A program made the translations under genes and the position numbers. A DNA stretch of 64,000 nucleotides from Trochalopteron elliotii (Eukaryota; Chordata; Aves; Passeriformes; Leiothrichidae). The notes under the pieces were generated by a model, which was not told where the DNA came from, made no database searches, and saw only the letters and a list, made by a program, of their open reading frames with translations. The stretch spans positions 775,267 to 839,266 of the forward strand of contig JANPWX010000473.1 in assembly GCA_024734555.1 (NCBI GenBank), in the 5' to 3' direction. Shown in pieces: positions 1 through 12,200 of the stretch. Each line of letters opens with the position of its first letter. Position 1 is the first letter of the stretch.

Positions 1-950
1 TATAACTGTCACTTCCAGAAGCTTTCTGTACCTCAGCAGCTCAGTGGTCTGGAATGACTTAGTGAAAGAAGCCAGTTCTAGAGATCAGGATTAAGTTAAT
101 GAAATAGTGGACTGAACATAATCCCGTACTTAAACTCAATTGTGCCTCTGGATTCTGTTTGCTTGAGGGATCTTAACTCTGGATCTGCTGGCAGGAATGA
201 AATAAATTGTGTAACTACTATTTCAGTGGACCAACACTAATTCACTTCTCTGGACAGTGTTTTGTTTTGTTTTTTTTTTATTAAGAAATTTTCTAAATGA
301 AATAATTAGGACAGTTGTCATGTAAAATCCTAGTAGTCATTAGTGTTAATAGTCTCTTAAAAGTGAAAATCAGCATCACCTTTACTGTTGTGCCTGGCTG
401 TTTTCATTAATATAATTCTTACACATTTCACTCCCTTCAAGCTGGAAAAATAGAGGTAAACTTTTGAAGTTTCAATGAGTTGATCTCCTTTTATGAATTT
501 AGAATGACTTAAATTGAACCCTGCTTTTGTGAATAAAAGGGATTTTTGTAGCCCTGGTATTTAGCTTTCCAGTGAAGTTAAAGCTTCCTCAGGAGGCAAG
601 CTGTCTGGAATGTATTTGGAGCAGCTTGCCAGCAGATTGTTATTTGCTGCTTTTGCCACCTTGGGAGGCCATATCTTTCTGACTTGCTCCAAGCATTTAA
701 CATTTAACATCCAGTTCCTTCATTTAAATAAACAGCAGGCTAATTTTAATATCTCTCAGTGAAAGTTGAAGAGGCTAAGGAGATCTGGGCTGAAGGAATC
801 TGTCCATCTATCAGACCACAAGCCTCAAAGATGGCTTTAAAGGGAGCAATAATTTTGTTGTTGTTATACTTGATATAATGACAAGGATGTCAACATAACA
901 GAAAGTAACCACTAATGCCAAGAAGCTTCAGAGAAGAACATCACTCTTTC

Positions 951-980
951 AGATACAAAAGTATCTGAAAGGATACTTTT
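951..980. repeat. Two overlapping inverted repeats
   Basis: Bases 951-966 form 6-bp perfect arms (agatac / gtatct) around a 4-base loop. Bases 957-980 form 8-bp perfect arms (aaaagtat / atactttt) around an 8-base loop. They share the central segment, so only one hairpin can form at a time. No element or function is recognised; AT-rich DNA produces such pairs by chance. Confidence 0.6.
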
Positions 981-1994
981 CTCAATCTGATCTAAACATT
1001 TAACTAATTTTTTCTTTATTTTTTCTGTCTGTTTTAATTTTTATTAGTGGTTATAATTGCTCCAGGTTGGATTGAAAAATCAAAGGTTTAAAAGAGTTTT
1101 GGAAAGAAAATCAATGCAAGGGAAAGGTAGCAATATCTGAGGCCATTCCTTTAGGCTGCTAAGTTTTTTTGGTGATGTGTGCACAGACACATGCATGAAG
1201 AACAGAAGATGGGGGAGAGAGGAAAGCAATGAGAGGATTCAGCTGGTCAGCAGTCACACAGATGTTGTACAAGCATGCACACAAACCACACTGCATTAGC
1301 TGCATGTGGCTGCTTTCATATCACTGCTCACGTTCTGTCCAGCTCACAACTCCTGTGACCCTCTGCTAAATCTCTACTGTCCCTGTGTTATTTTAATTAT
1401 ATTCCCCTTGCATATGGGATTTCCTGTCACTGCCGTGTGAGTACAGAGAAATGTTGACCCTCCCTCATGTTTTCAGTTCTCAGACCATTACTGAGGGGCT
1501 TCATCAAAAAGAAACTCAGCTCCTGCTGGGCTAGTGAGCAAAAGTGAACTCAAATTCGGACAGTTCTTTCAAACTTCCGTATTTCTGTTTGTGATGTTAG
1601 TCCTTTGATCCTTATTTTATTTGAATTATAATTTAGAGGATGACTTTCAGTGTTGCTGAGAGCAGTAAGGACTGTGAAGATGCCCCAGCCCAAGCCCTTG
1701 AACTCCATTGGTTTCCCATGCTCAGGTTTGAAAGGAGCCTTTGCTCCAGTCCAACACTCTGTAATAGGCCTCTGCAGACAAGTGTTTTAACTGTTCCTTA
1801 ACCCTATGAAGTACATACTTTCCCCCCCCCCAAATTTTAGTTCTACATAACAAGAAGTAATCCATAAGGCCACTCTTAGCATGTACAGCACTACAGTTCC
1901 TTCACTATTTAATGTTAAAAAGGTATTTATTTTATTTTTTTTCCTGTTTCATATTTCCTGTATGTGTGTTTTACCTTAGTAGGACAGTAAATAC

Positions 1995-2011
1995 ATATAT
2001 ATATATATATA
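1995..2011. repeat. (AT)n microsatellite, about 8 units
   Basis: An uninterrupted AT dinucleotide run read directly from the sequence. It is short, with no sign of belonging to a mobile element tail. Confidence 0.9.
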
Positions 2012-5000
2012 AATTTGTCTACCACTGATTATTAGGGTTGCAGTGGAAAACTGTTTTCTGAATTGAAAAAGTTAATGATTTGCAATGGCCATACACTCCA
2101 TAAGGTAAGGACTGGAATATTCTTAATTGAGTAACTGCTTCCAAATATTTCTAATTCTGAGGAAGCAACATTGAGCAATTTGTCATGTACTTGAAGAAGT
2201 ACTAATTCATGTGCTGCTATTGCTGTGAACGTGTTGCTTTTGCTGTCATTCCATAAAAACACTATGTTCTCCATGCAAGTCTAAGAGTATGAATGTTATG
2301 TTTTTCATTTTTAAATAATTTTCTCCTCAAGTAAAGGATAATTCTTTGTATAGTAGTGCTGTTCTATTATTTTCTTGCCTGTGGATTATCATTCCATCTT
2401 TGTATTTTCTGTGACCTGTTATCACTGAGCCATGGTTAGGCTTTGTGATTTTCTAATATTTTCAATATTAAAAAATCTTTTAAGCCATGAATAAGTGATT
2501 AGCCCACAGATACGTGCAGGTAAGGACCTCTGTCCCATGAAATTTTGCTTAATCATGACTGTCCAAGTGTGCTGCTTTATAAAATCTGAGTGAATACTTG
2601 TAAGCATTTTGTACCACTGCCTCTTTGTCTACAAAGTGGCTTGGCACTTTTTTTATTTAAGTGAAAATGCATGAATAGAACCTAGATACAGAAATTATGA
2701 AAACCCCTTTGCTAGCACTATGTGAACCTTCCTGATGAGTGTAATATAAAAAAGGAAAATGTGTATTGTCTCAGATTAGGAAAAACACATTCTCAGATTG
2801 ATACATGTATGCAAAGAATAGAAATATAAGGACAAATTTTGTTTCTGGCAGATCATAACTTGTGGGTCAACACTTAGATTAGCCTTGTTGTGGCTACACA
2901 GCAATTCTGTCAAAAGCTGAATACGTAACAGGGGGTCTATTCCAGTTTATGGACATGCCCATCACTGCAAGAGCTTGGCTTTCTCAGAGTATAAATTGGT
3001 TTTTAATAATAATAAAAAAAAGACAGTGCCATATTATTCAATAGGATTGTTTAGTTCTTAAGTATGTGTTCTACCTATTTTTGCTCTTAGCTCCCTTTGT
3101 TCTAGATACTCAGCTGATGTATGTCAATTTGCTATTATCCATTCCTGTTTTTATAGAGTTAGTATTTTTAGATAGAATTTTAGAAGACTGTTTCTTTTCA
3201 CAGCAGTAGTCAATGGAATTTCTCTGCATTTATGTCTGTATGACAGAAGTCAGGATTCAAACTTCAGCATTCCCTGTGACACGGTTCATGATTGCACTTT
3301 TCAGAAAAAGGATTGTCAGTACTCAGCAGTGTCAGAGACATCAGAAGGACTCTTCCTACTCTTATCCAGCGGCCTTGGGTACACATTTCATGGATCTTCA
3401 AGGTCCTGGCTTTTTAAAAACCACAGTTTTTCCATTTTTGTTTCTATTTTCTATTATTGTAGGTTTCTATTTTAATCACCCCAGTTCTGCTTTGATGCTG
3501 CAAGCAGCAATTACACAACATAATCTTTTGTGCTGATTGTTATCCTTGGTTAAGTGTCTTCTGTTTAATATTATCCAGAGCCTTTGGTCCAGTGTGTTAT
3601 TCTTGGTTATGCGTTTTCAAGGTGTGACTGAGTTAAGGAACTGGTCAGTCCAGCAAAAACTCCGACATGTTTTTCCCTCTGCATTCCTGAAAGGAAATAA
3701 TTATGATCAGAAGTTAACAGACTGCCTTTGCCCTCAAATTTCAGTTAAGTTTTCTTTTATCTACTGTGTTTTAGCTGAATTTTAGCTACCATGGCTGAAA
3801 ATGGTATGTAACTATTTTCTGGAAAAAATCCAAACCAAACAGGTTGGGGACTGTCTGTTATATTTTGTGAGACAACTTTGTCCATTCAGCATGGCTGAAA
3901 TGCAGCTTTTGGAAGTCTGAGGACTTCTATCAGCTTCCAGGTTCCTTGTACTCAAGGTTAAAATTCTACCTTTATTTCTTTTCATCAAATTACAGTTACC
4001 TGTAGGATTAAACTCAAGTAGCTGCAGACAAAGGTTGAGTTCTTGGGCATTTATTGTTTGTGTGAAATGCATCTTCTCTGAGTTTTGCTTGTACTTACCT
4101 TTTCCCCCATCTCTGTATAGCTGAAGGAAATTTTTACCACTCTGGATCTGCATGCTCTAACAGAGAAAGGCTTTCAGAAGATCTAAAAGTTTGGGGACAT
4201 TTGAGTCAGCCTGTCTGGAAGAATGCAGTGCTAAAAGTGCAACAGAGAGTGTGGATGGAGTATTTTACAAAGAAAATACTTCCTGAAGCCTTTAGTCCCT
4301 CCTGAGGCTGTGCTGCAGCTGTGCTGGAAGTGAGCTTTACAGAGCAGTCTTTCTCAAGTCAGGACCTGCAACAGTTTTGTTTAACAGTTATTTCTAATGT
4401 AAACAAGCTTTCTTTCAGTCAAAAATATTTTAGAAACTAGTTTACAATTCAGTGGATAATTTATTTGGTTTAAGTGTCATTTCTTGGCTTTGGTATTAAT
4501 TTTTTAAAATGGAAGAGAAATGGTTATAGTAAAGCTCAAGTTACCGGAAAAATTGGTGGATAATTAATTGTTATTTAGTGATTCTCTTTAGTCTTTGACC
4601 AGACTTAGCCTTTCTCTAAAAATGGACTCAGAGATACCTTTCTGCAAAATATTTTTTCACTTTCCTATATCTCAAAAATATCAGAAGGAAATATCACTGA
4701 ACTTTCTGAAGTACCCCTGCTTTAAAGAAAGAGATCTCAACAATGAAAGAACACTTATATAACATGTTAAGCAATTCAGTAATAAGAAAATGTCAAGTTG
4801 ATGACAGTTTAATATCCCCTTTGTTACTGTAATGTTTTCAGAATTTCCCTTCTGAATCATACAGTAAAATGGTACAGAATAAGGAGTTAATTCTTAATAA
4901 ATTAATATAATATTAATATTTTTTAATATTCCAAAATCATGGGAGAAGTGGGAAGTAGATCACAGCTAGTACACAGTAAATCTCTTGAGGTCCGACCATG

Positions 5001-8000
5001 ATTTTAAAGACATCTTATGATAAAAGCAAACTTAATTTTTTGAAAATGAACTGAAAGAGACAAAAACACTATTAATTTTTTTTCTGCTAAAATGGAAAGG
5101 AACAAACTGTCATTTTTGACAATGATCTTTTTAATACCAGGAGTTCTGTATTGAAATAACTTTCTTACTGAGAATGGTTGAGAAGTATTGAAAGTTTAGT
5201 CCAAAGTACTTAGGGGTGGTTGGACTGATAGATGTGGGAATAAGCTCTCAGTTTAATAGCTAAAGGGCCTATAGAGACACTGATGAATTGCTTGATATTT
5301 AGGAAGTGACACGGTAACTAAATATTTTTAAAATAAACTCTCTTTTGGAATAAGGACTCCGTGGTACTCCTGAGCAAAATCAAGGTTTAAGTTTCAGAAG
5401 AACTAGTATTGTACAATCCACTTCTGACAAAGACAGAGAATAAGTGAAATGTGTCAGAAGACACCCATTTATTTGTTTGAAACTCGGCCTTGGGAATGGG
5501 CTTCTCTTCTAAAAAATAATTGAGCAGCAGATGCATTGCAGAAAATGTCACATAAAAAGGCATGTCGCATCCTACATCTCTTTTTTTCATTTTTCTCTTG
5601 TTTTTGTTTTTCTTCTGACAATCCTTCTATCTGAAATCAGGCAGTTCAACACTTTCTATTCCACTCACTGCCATTTTCTGGCACTTAATCAAGTTCTTAA
5701 ACTTTTCTGATAATTGTCTGTCAGCCTAGCACAACATTTTACAAAATTAATTGCATTCTCAACAATAACAGGCAATTTGACTCACATAGCATCATGCTGT
5801 CACCACTTCATGTTAATAATCTGCCACTTGCCTTCCTCTTCCAGGAATATGTATGTTTTTGCCACTGAATATATTTGCCTTAGATTGTTTTCAGCTCCTT
5901 TCCTCCATTTTTTTTTTCCTCTGCTGTAGGGCTTTCCCCCCAGTACACCAGTTCCTTTTGTTAAAAACCAAATTTCATATATACTTAAAAAATTGCAGGA
6001 ATGTTGGTCGTTTGGGGACGTTTGTATTATTGATGGTTGCTATAGGCACCTAGAGCAAATTTTCAAGCTGCTCTCTCACTGGTGTCTGTAAATCCTACAG
6101 CTACTGAGCACAACCCAGCTTAATATGCTCTACAGTATTTATTTCAGAATGGATGAATAATTTATACTACTGTGAAATTTTTTTAGTGGTTTTGTACCCT
6201 TAGGAGAGCAGCTGAATATTTACAGTGTTATTTTGAATGTTATGATTATTTTCTGTAGTACGTGAACATTGTGGAAAATGTACCAAACCAAACAAAAAGA
6301 GCAGCTCCAATTTATTATATGAAAGGTTTTATTTTTCAAAGAAGGTCTTTGCTTATGGCAGTGTGGTGGTAAAATATAAGTTGCTTAATTGGAAGGTAGA
6401 TAAAGTTCTTGCTGTGCAAGAGTGATGTTGAGTGAGGAAGGAAAATAATGGAAGGATGCAGAACTAGGTCTGTCTATGTAGATTGATAAGTTAGTGCCTC
6501 TTACTAGATACTCGTCAGGGCCAAAGACATGGCTGAAGGTGATGTCATATGTCTTGCACAAATACAGCAGCAGCTCTGTGGAGGCACAGAAGGGAGCTCA
6601 GCTCAGCTCTGACAGGGGAGTCGATCAAATTTTGCCAATCCTGAAGTGTCAGGCAGAAATCTTGGAGATTTTATGGAGTCTGAAATGGACCACAGGGGGA
6701 TACACCCTCTGTTGCATTCTATATACTTGCTTGCATTAGGCATGAGCTAATGTGTGGTAGTCTACAGGAACGATGTTGACAGGATTAATTCTCAGTCTGT
6801 TTCAGTCTTTTTTGGATGTGGAAGATTGCCTCTGTAAACATACAGGACACAGGTTCAAGCTTGGCTTAGCAAAATTCCCCATCACACTACTGGAGTCTGC
6901 AATAAGAACCCAACAAAATCAGCTTGTTGCATAATTTGTGATGATGCAAAAAGGTAAATGGATTGGCCATTAATTTACAATGCAACTATTTTACTGAAAG
7001 GTGATGTTACATAGCAAATTTGTGAAATATTTCAAACATTTTTCTGAAAAGTCAGGTCAGACAAAATATTTTAGTGCCATGGAAACATCATAAATCAAAC
7101 ATACCAAATATACAGATACTTAGAAAATTATACAGCACACAACCATTGTGGTGTCTTGTTCATTGTTTTTTGAATGCCAGAAACAGAAGATGCATAACTG
7201 CTTCCAGTGATGGCTTGGAGCCAGAGATAGGTTTAAGTAGTGTACTCTCTGTGCTTCTTTCAGCTCTATGTCTTTTTCAGGAGACAATGTTGTATCAAAG
7301 TTCTGTGTCCTGCTTCCCTTGTAAGGTGTCCTAGGGAATCAGGTAGTAACTTTTTCGTCTTAGGAGGGATTTTGAACTTCATTTGACACTGTACCAGTTC
7401 AAGGAGAAATGTTCAGGTTTTAGTTTTGCTGTTTATGAGAGAAAAAAAATCAGATTTCAGTTTTGCTCTTCAGCAAATGCAGAAATTTTTCCCAATAGGG
7501 TAGAAGGTGAGTTAAGCTAATATCTATAGAAGCATCTGATGAAGGAAAAGAGTTGGCATTTCAGTGAGACCTTTAACTGTTGCATGCATGCAATAAGTGA
7601 CGAGAAATAATATGTAGCATTTATGGTGATCTTTAGAATCATTAAAGCATTAAGCCTCTAACACGTCTGCAAGAGTTTTTTTCGAGACCAAAAAGGTAGT
7701 GAACCTTCACAGGACCACCATGGAAATATAATGGCTTAACTTGCATGTATTGATACCAAAGTCCTACTTAATATAAAATTTCAGCACTTCAACTGAAGCA
7801 GAAAAACCTCCTCTTGGCTCTTGAGATTACCCTTCAAAGCGTCCTACACTAAATGCCAACATTGCATAGAGAAACAACTGTTGCTATACAACGCACCTCT
7901 ATGCACACCTACAATTGCCTTGTGATGACAATGAAATGAAAATGTATTATTATACTTGTACAGATCATGGGTGATTTTTTTGAGCAGATAATGACACATA

Positions 8001-8696
8001 CTCCTACTGTTTCAAATTATGAGGAGGAGTCAACATGGAGAGGTATGTGAAAGTAAACCTTATGTTTGCTCCCTTTACAAAGTGAGCCTACAGAAAATCT
8101 TCTGCTACAGTAAGGATTTTGAAATACTGGCTTTCATAAGCAGCAACTTTTATAGATTTTATACTGGTATTGAAACACAGCACCAGCTTCTTGTTCACTT
8201 TTATGTGCAAGTCAGGGTACTAATGAATGTCTTACATGATTTAGCCCAGGAAGTTTTGCACTTTTTCAACTCCTATCCTCCTGTTGTGATAGCTAAGACA
8301 GTGTTACAGATTTTGTGGTAGAAAACTGAGGAGGAAGACTGTACTAATATATTTGTTTCTCTTATTACTTCAACAGAAAGCAGAATTGTAGAAGACACAG
8401 TTGCTACAGCACTAGTGCCATTATACATTATTTTTTTTTCAAGTTTATATATAATCATGCAAAATTTTCAAGGACATTTTACAGATTATGCATAACACCA
8501 TCTGCCTGTCATGAGAAATATCTGTGTTATGTGACAATAAATTTCTTCGTTATGTTAGGAGACACTGAATAAAGGTTATCGCAAAACTAGATAATACCCA
8601 TAGTATTGAACATAGGAGAAACTATGTACAGTAAAAGTGCATTACAGAGTTGTCTTTTGGATTCAGTATAAGAATACCATGTTGATTCCACACTGA

Positions 8697-9283
8697 TGTT
8701 TTGGTTGTTGCTAAGTTGGGCTTACTCTAAATCCAGGAATTTTCAGTGTCCCGTGCCCTGCCAGTGAGCAGGTGCACAAGAGGCTGGGAGGGAATGTGGC
8801 TGGAACAGGTGACCCGAACTGGCCAAAGGGATTTCCATCCATAGAAGGTCACATCCAGTATAGAAGCTGGGGGGAGTTGGCCAGGAGGGGCTTATCATAG
8901 CTCAGGGACTGGCTGGGCACAGGCCAGCTGGTCATGAGCAGTGGAATTGTGCATCACTTTTTTGTTTCGTGTCCCCCTTCGGCTTTGTCGTTACGTCTCT
9001 TTTTGTACCCTCCATTTTCTTTACAATTATTATTCTGTTTTTCGGTATTTCAATTATGAAACTGTTCTTATCTCAATTAATTGATGAAAATAGCTCAGTT
9101 GGCCAGAGCGTGATGCAAATAACACCAACGTGGTGGGTTCAGTCCCTGCATGGGACATTCAAATAAGAGTTGGACTTGATGATCCTTATGGGTCCCTTCC
9201 AACTCAGAATATTCTGTGACCTGGCAATGAAGCTTCTTCTCTCCATCTCACCAGAGGGGGAGTCAGCTGCTGATTAAACCACA
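8697..9283 (+). mobile_element. Avian endogenous-retrovirus LTR, interrupted by a SINE
   Basis: This segment resembles a family of LTRs common in passerine genomes. The order of landmarks fits: a start near tgttttggttgttgc, a tract around gacccgaactggccaaagggat near 8812-8833, a GGGG-rich stretch after a short tataga box at 8859-8869, the ggactggctgggcac tract near 8905, then pyrimidine-rich sequence leading to aactgttcttatctcaa, and an end near gattaaaccaca. About 140 bp of SINE (9083-9220) sits after the 'ttatctcaa' tract. Without it the LTR is about 450 bp. No internal retroviral genes flank it, so it looks like a solo LTR. I could not find a convincing target-site duplication, so both ends are approximate. 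The family assignment is from memory. Confidence 0.7.
9083..9220 (+). mobile_element. tRNA-Ile-headed SINE with CR1-like tail (TguSINE1-like)
   Basis: The 5' half (about 9083-9157) aligns with a tRNA-Ile gene: it has the A-box region tagctcagttggccagagcg (9091-9110), an anticodon-arm region with 'aaataacacc' and the B-box region gggttcagtccc (9134-9145). The 3' half (about 9168-9220) matches the CR1 3' end: 'ttggacttgatgatcc', 'gggtcccttccaactcagaa', ending tattctgtga. Such tRNA-Ile/CR1 chimeras are known from zebra finch as TguSINE1, moved in trans by CR1 reverse transcriptase. The B box has diverged (ttcag rather than ttcga) and the acceptor stem is lost, so this is not a working tRNA gene. 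It lies inside the LTR at 8697-9283 and is therefore the younger insertion. Confidence 0.85.
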
Positions 9284-12200
9284 TGGAGATTAAACCATGA
9301 GACTTGCATTTTAGCTGGAACCACATTATAGTAGAGGGAAACCCTGTATAAATTAATCCACTGAAAAGACTGAGAATCTGTCAGAGTTCCTGACAGACTG
9401 TAATGGATGGTTACATTTTCTCTTACAAATGGACACGTTACTGAATTTCTCTAGGGTCAGTATTGATACTGACCTTTTCCATTTGGCTGGAAATGTATTA
9501 TATCCCCTGGATGATCTCAATGATAATATTACTGCCATGAGGCTCACAGTGCAGTGCTTTGTAATCATGTTTTAAGCTCTACCTTGTTGGCATAATTTTT
9601 AAAGCAAATCAGTATATTAGGCTTTCAGTCTTAGAAGATTTTCTTTGAATTATTCAGAAGTTGTTGAGCTAATATATACCATCTATATATGTCTATATAT
9701 GCTTTTCTCTGGCTCTTTGGCTGCTTCAGAGTAACTTCTTACCACTGTAAAACTGTTCACAATTATTACATCTCTCATATTGGTATAGAAATTAAAATAC
9801 TTGAAGTGTGTTACCACATGGAATAATATACATGTAAAATCCAAGTTCTTACTGTTTCTTACTTAATTATGCTTTTCTGTACTGTGATAAATTCCATTTT
9901 TTCTCATTTTTGCAATAATATCTATTAAAAATTTGCAATAGTCTCAAAGCATGTATTAAATGGTAATAAAAAAATGCATAGCTTCATAGCTATACTGGTA
10001 CAAATGAATAAATAGTGGTTTGTATTACTTTTTACTGAGGTTAATGGATCAAGACTGAAGTTGTTGGTGTCAGTGAGACTGGTAACTTTTCTTTTGTAAG
10101 ACTTGGCTCAAGACCTGCATTTCAACTTGTTCTTTATTTTTCTTTGGAAGACAGTAGTGTTTTAGTGATGGTGTTGGTGGAGGTGTAATAATAACTATGC
10201 TTGTTGAAACACTTTTTCAGCTTCCAAGATTTAGTCTGCTATCCTGTTTTGGAAGAAATAAATGCAAACAGTCTTAAGGCTCTGTACATGGAACATGTTC
10301 CTGTTGTGTTTCCAGCTAATTTGTTGAGCTCATACTTAAATACAAAGGATTTCTGGCAAGATCCCCAGCTCATAGTTTACTTAATTCTTCATTCCTCTGT
10401 TTACTGAACGATTTATTTTTAGATTTCCCCAGGTCCAAAGAAGTTACAATACAGCCTTGTTGATTCTGATCATCTTTGTCAACGTCAAATACTTTGTCAT
10501 CCAACATCTTAAGCTTGATTTATTTATCTTTTATTCTAGGTTTTCATTATATTGTTATCATCACCATTATCTTCTCCTAAATTGTTAATGTACAGTTAAC
10601 CATGACTATGTTAACTCAAGCATCCTTCTGCAGATTGCAATTGCAGTTCTTGAATGCCTGAAATTTACTTGATCATACATGAAAAGGCTTTAGTAATAGG
10701 GAGTAATATTAAAGGGTTTCAACAGGGGCTCTGTGTGTAGTTCTGACGATGAAAAAACATTTGACAGTCAAAATATTGATTTACACAGGATTTTCCAGAC
10801 TGCCAAGTGAGGGGTGTAGGGGTAGGTGGGTACACACATGGAATGCATGGGCTCTTCTTGTAGATTGAATTATTTTACTTGTGACCTGAATACACAGTTA
10901 AATTGCTGCAAATTTGTCTGTGTTGCTAGTAGATCAGATTCCTGTAGAAATTACCCTAAAACCAGAATGAAAATATTTATGACAAGAGTTATATCCACCA
11001 GAATTTACAGAAGAAGGATCTTTGTAGAATGGATGGAAAGAGATTTCTTTGAATTTGGGACTGCAGAAGTTGTGAAGCCTATAGAAGAAAATTGCATAGA
11101 AAAGATGTCTGTTTCAATCTTGCAAAAATACTGGAGGACTTGCAAGAACATAATATGCTGAAAGAGGGAAAGGATTTTATAGAACAGGTTATAGGTGATT
11201 GTGGTTTTTTTGGTTTGTGCAGAAAGTTGATCACAAGGTTTGTATGAAGAACAGGATATAGTGCTCTTAAGATAGTTTTGTCATGGCTGGTATATCGGAG
11301 ATTTCAAAACCTGAGTGTCTGAAGGATTAAGTGTTTAGAACCAAGTACTGCAACAGCTGCTTGGCAGAGAAGAATAACAGTAGAAAACTGTCATATTTTC
11401 TATTTTTATAATCAAATCTTTGCACTACTATCCAGTGAGAGGAAAATCTTGAAAAGAAACTGAATGATAAAAGGTATGAGACATGACTAGGAAGAAATGT
11501 GGATTTTACATGAACTGTAGCTGTAATAATACATTAGAAGTAACAATTACACATTTACAGAGGATGCATGCATTGAAAACCATACTTTAAAGATCTTGAA
11601 AATCTAAGTAAAATCAGATAAAGTATATCAATCTGTAAAAGTTAGGTAAGGTTTTGTAAGGTACAGAGAATAGAAACAGATGATTTCAAATCCAAGAAAA
11701 GTTAAAAAAGGAAGGAGGAAGCTTTTGTGATAGAGAAGGATGAACACAGGAGATGGAAAGAAAGGTTCAGAGATGAGAAAGGAAGCAGAAGCTGGAGCAG
11801 ATAGGCTGGATTTGCTTTGCTGTGGACACAATACTATAAAAAGTACTTACAGTGCAAATTGACATAATTTATGCAGAAATTACGTTCAGGACAACTGCAG
11901 ATAGCGCGTGATGCTAGATATGGACAAATGCAGATATTACAGTAGTGTAGCTAACTGAGTTTCTTTCAAATGCTTGATCTTGTTTTATTTGCCTCTTAGA
12001 GGGAAACATACTGTTCTACCCTAGATTCACACTACAAACACCCCATGACAGGTAATTAAACTATTCCTTTAATTTAATTTTAGCATGGCTGATTCTTCAA
12101 CTGGTAACTAAATAAAAATGTTGCAATAGGAATGTGTGAATTGGGGGTTTAGTTTCTCTTTGGAGAAATAAAATTTAACAGCTTTGAAGCTTTTATGTGT

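Larger units (their letters stand above)
1..8696. other. Unique AT-rich noncoding DNA
   Basis: I recognise no gene, RNA gene or mobile element here. Frames on both strands are short and resemble no family I know. The stretch holds a run of ten C at 1822-1831, an (AT)n run near 2000, a pair of overlapping hairpins at 951-980 and scattered A or T runs. One minus-strand frame (4153 down to 3812, 113 codons) has a pyrimidine-rich acceptor-like site and a good donor-like site inside it, but no recognisable product. The block is probably intronic or intergenic. Confidence 0.6.

Noticed and set aside
3812..4153. Minus-strand frame of 113 codons with internal acceptor-like and donor-like sites
   Set aside because: The sites fit an exon of about 58 bp only, the product is not recognised and no partner exon was found.
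9083..9157. Possible functional tRNA-Ile gene
   Set aside because: The acceptor stem does not pair, the B box is altered and the copy continues into a CR1-type tail, so it is a SINE head.
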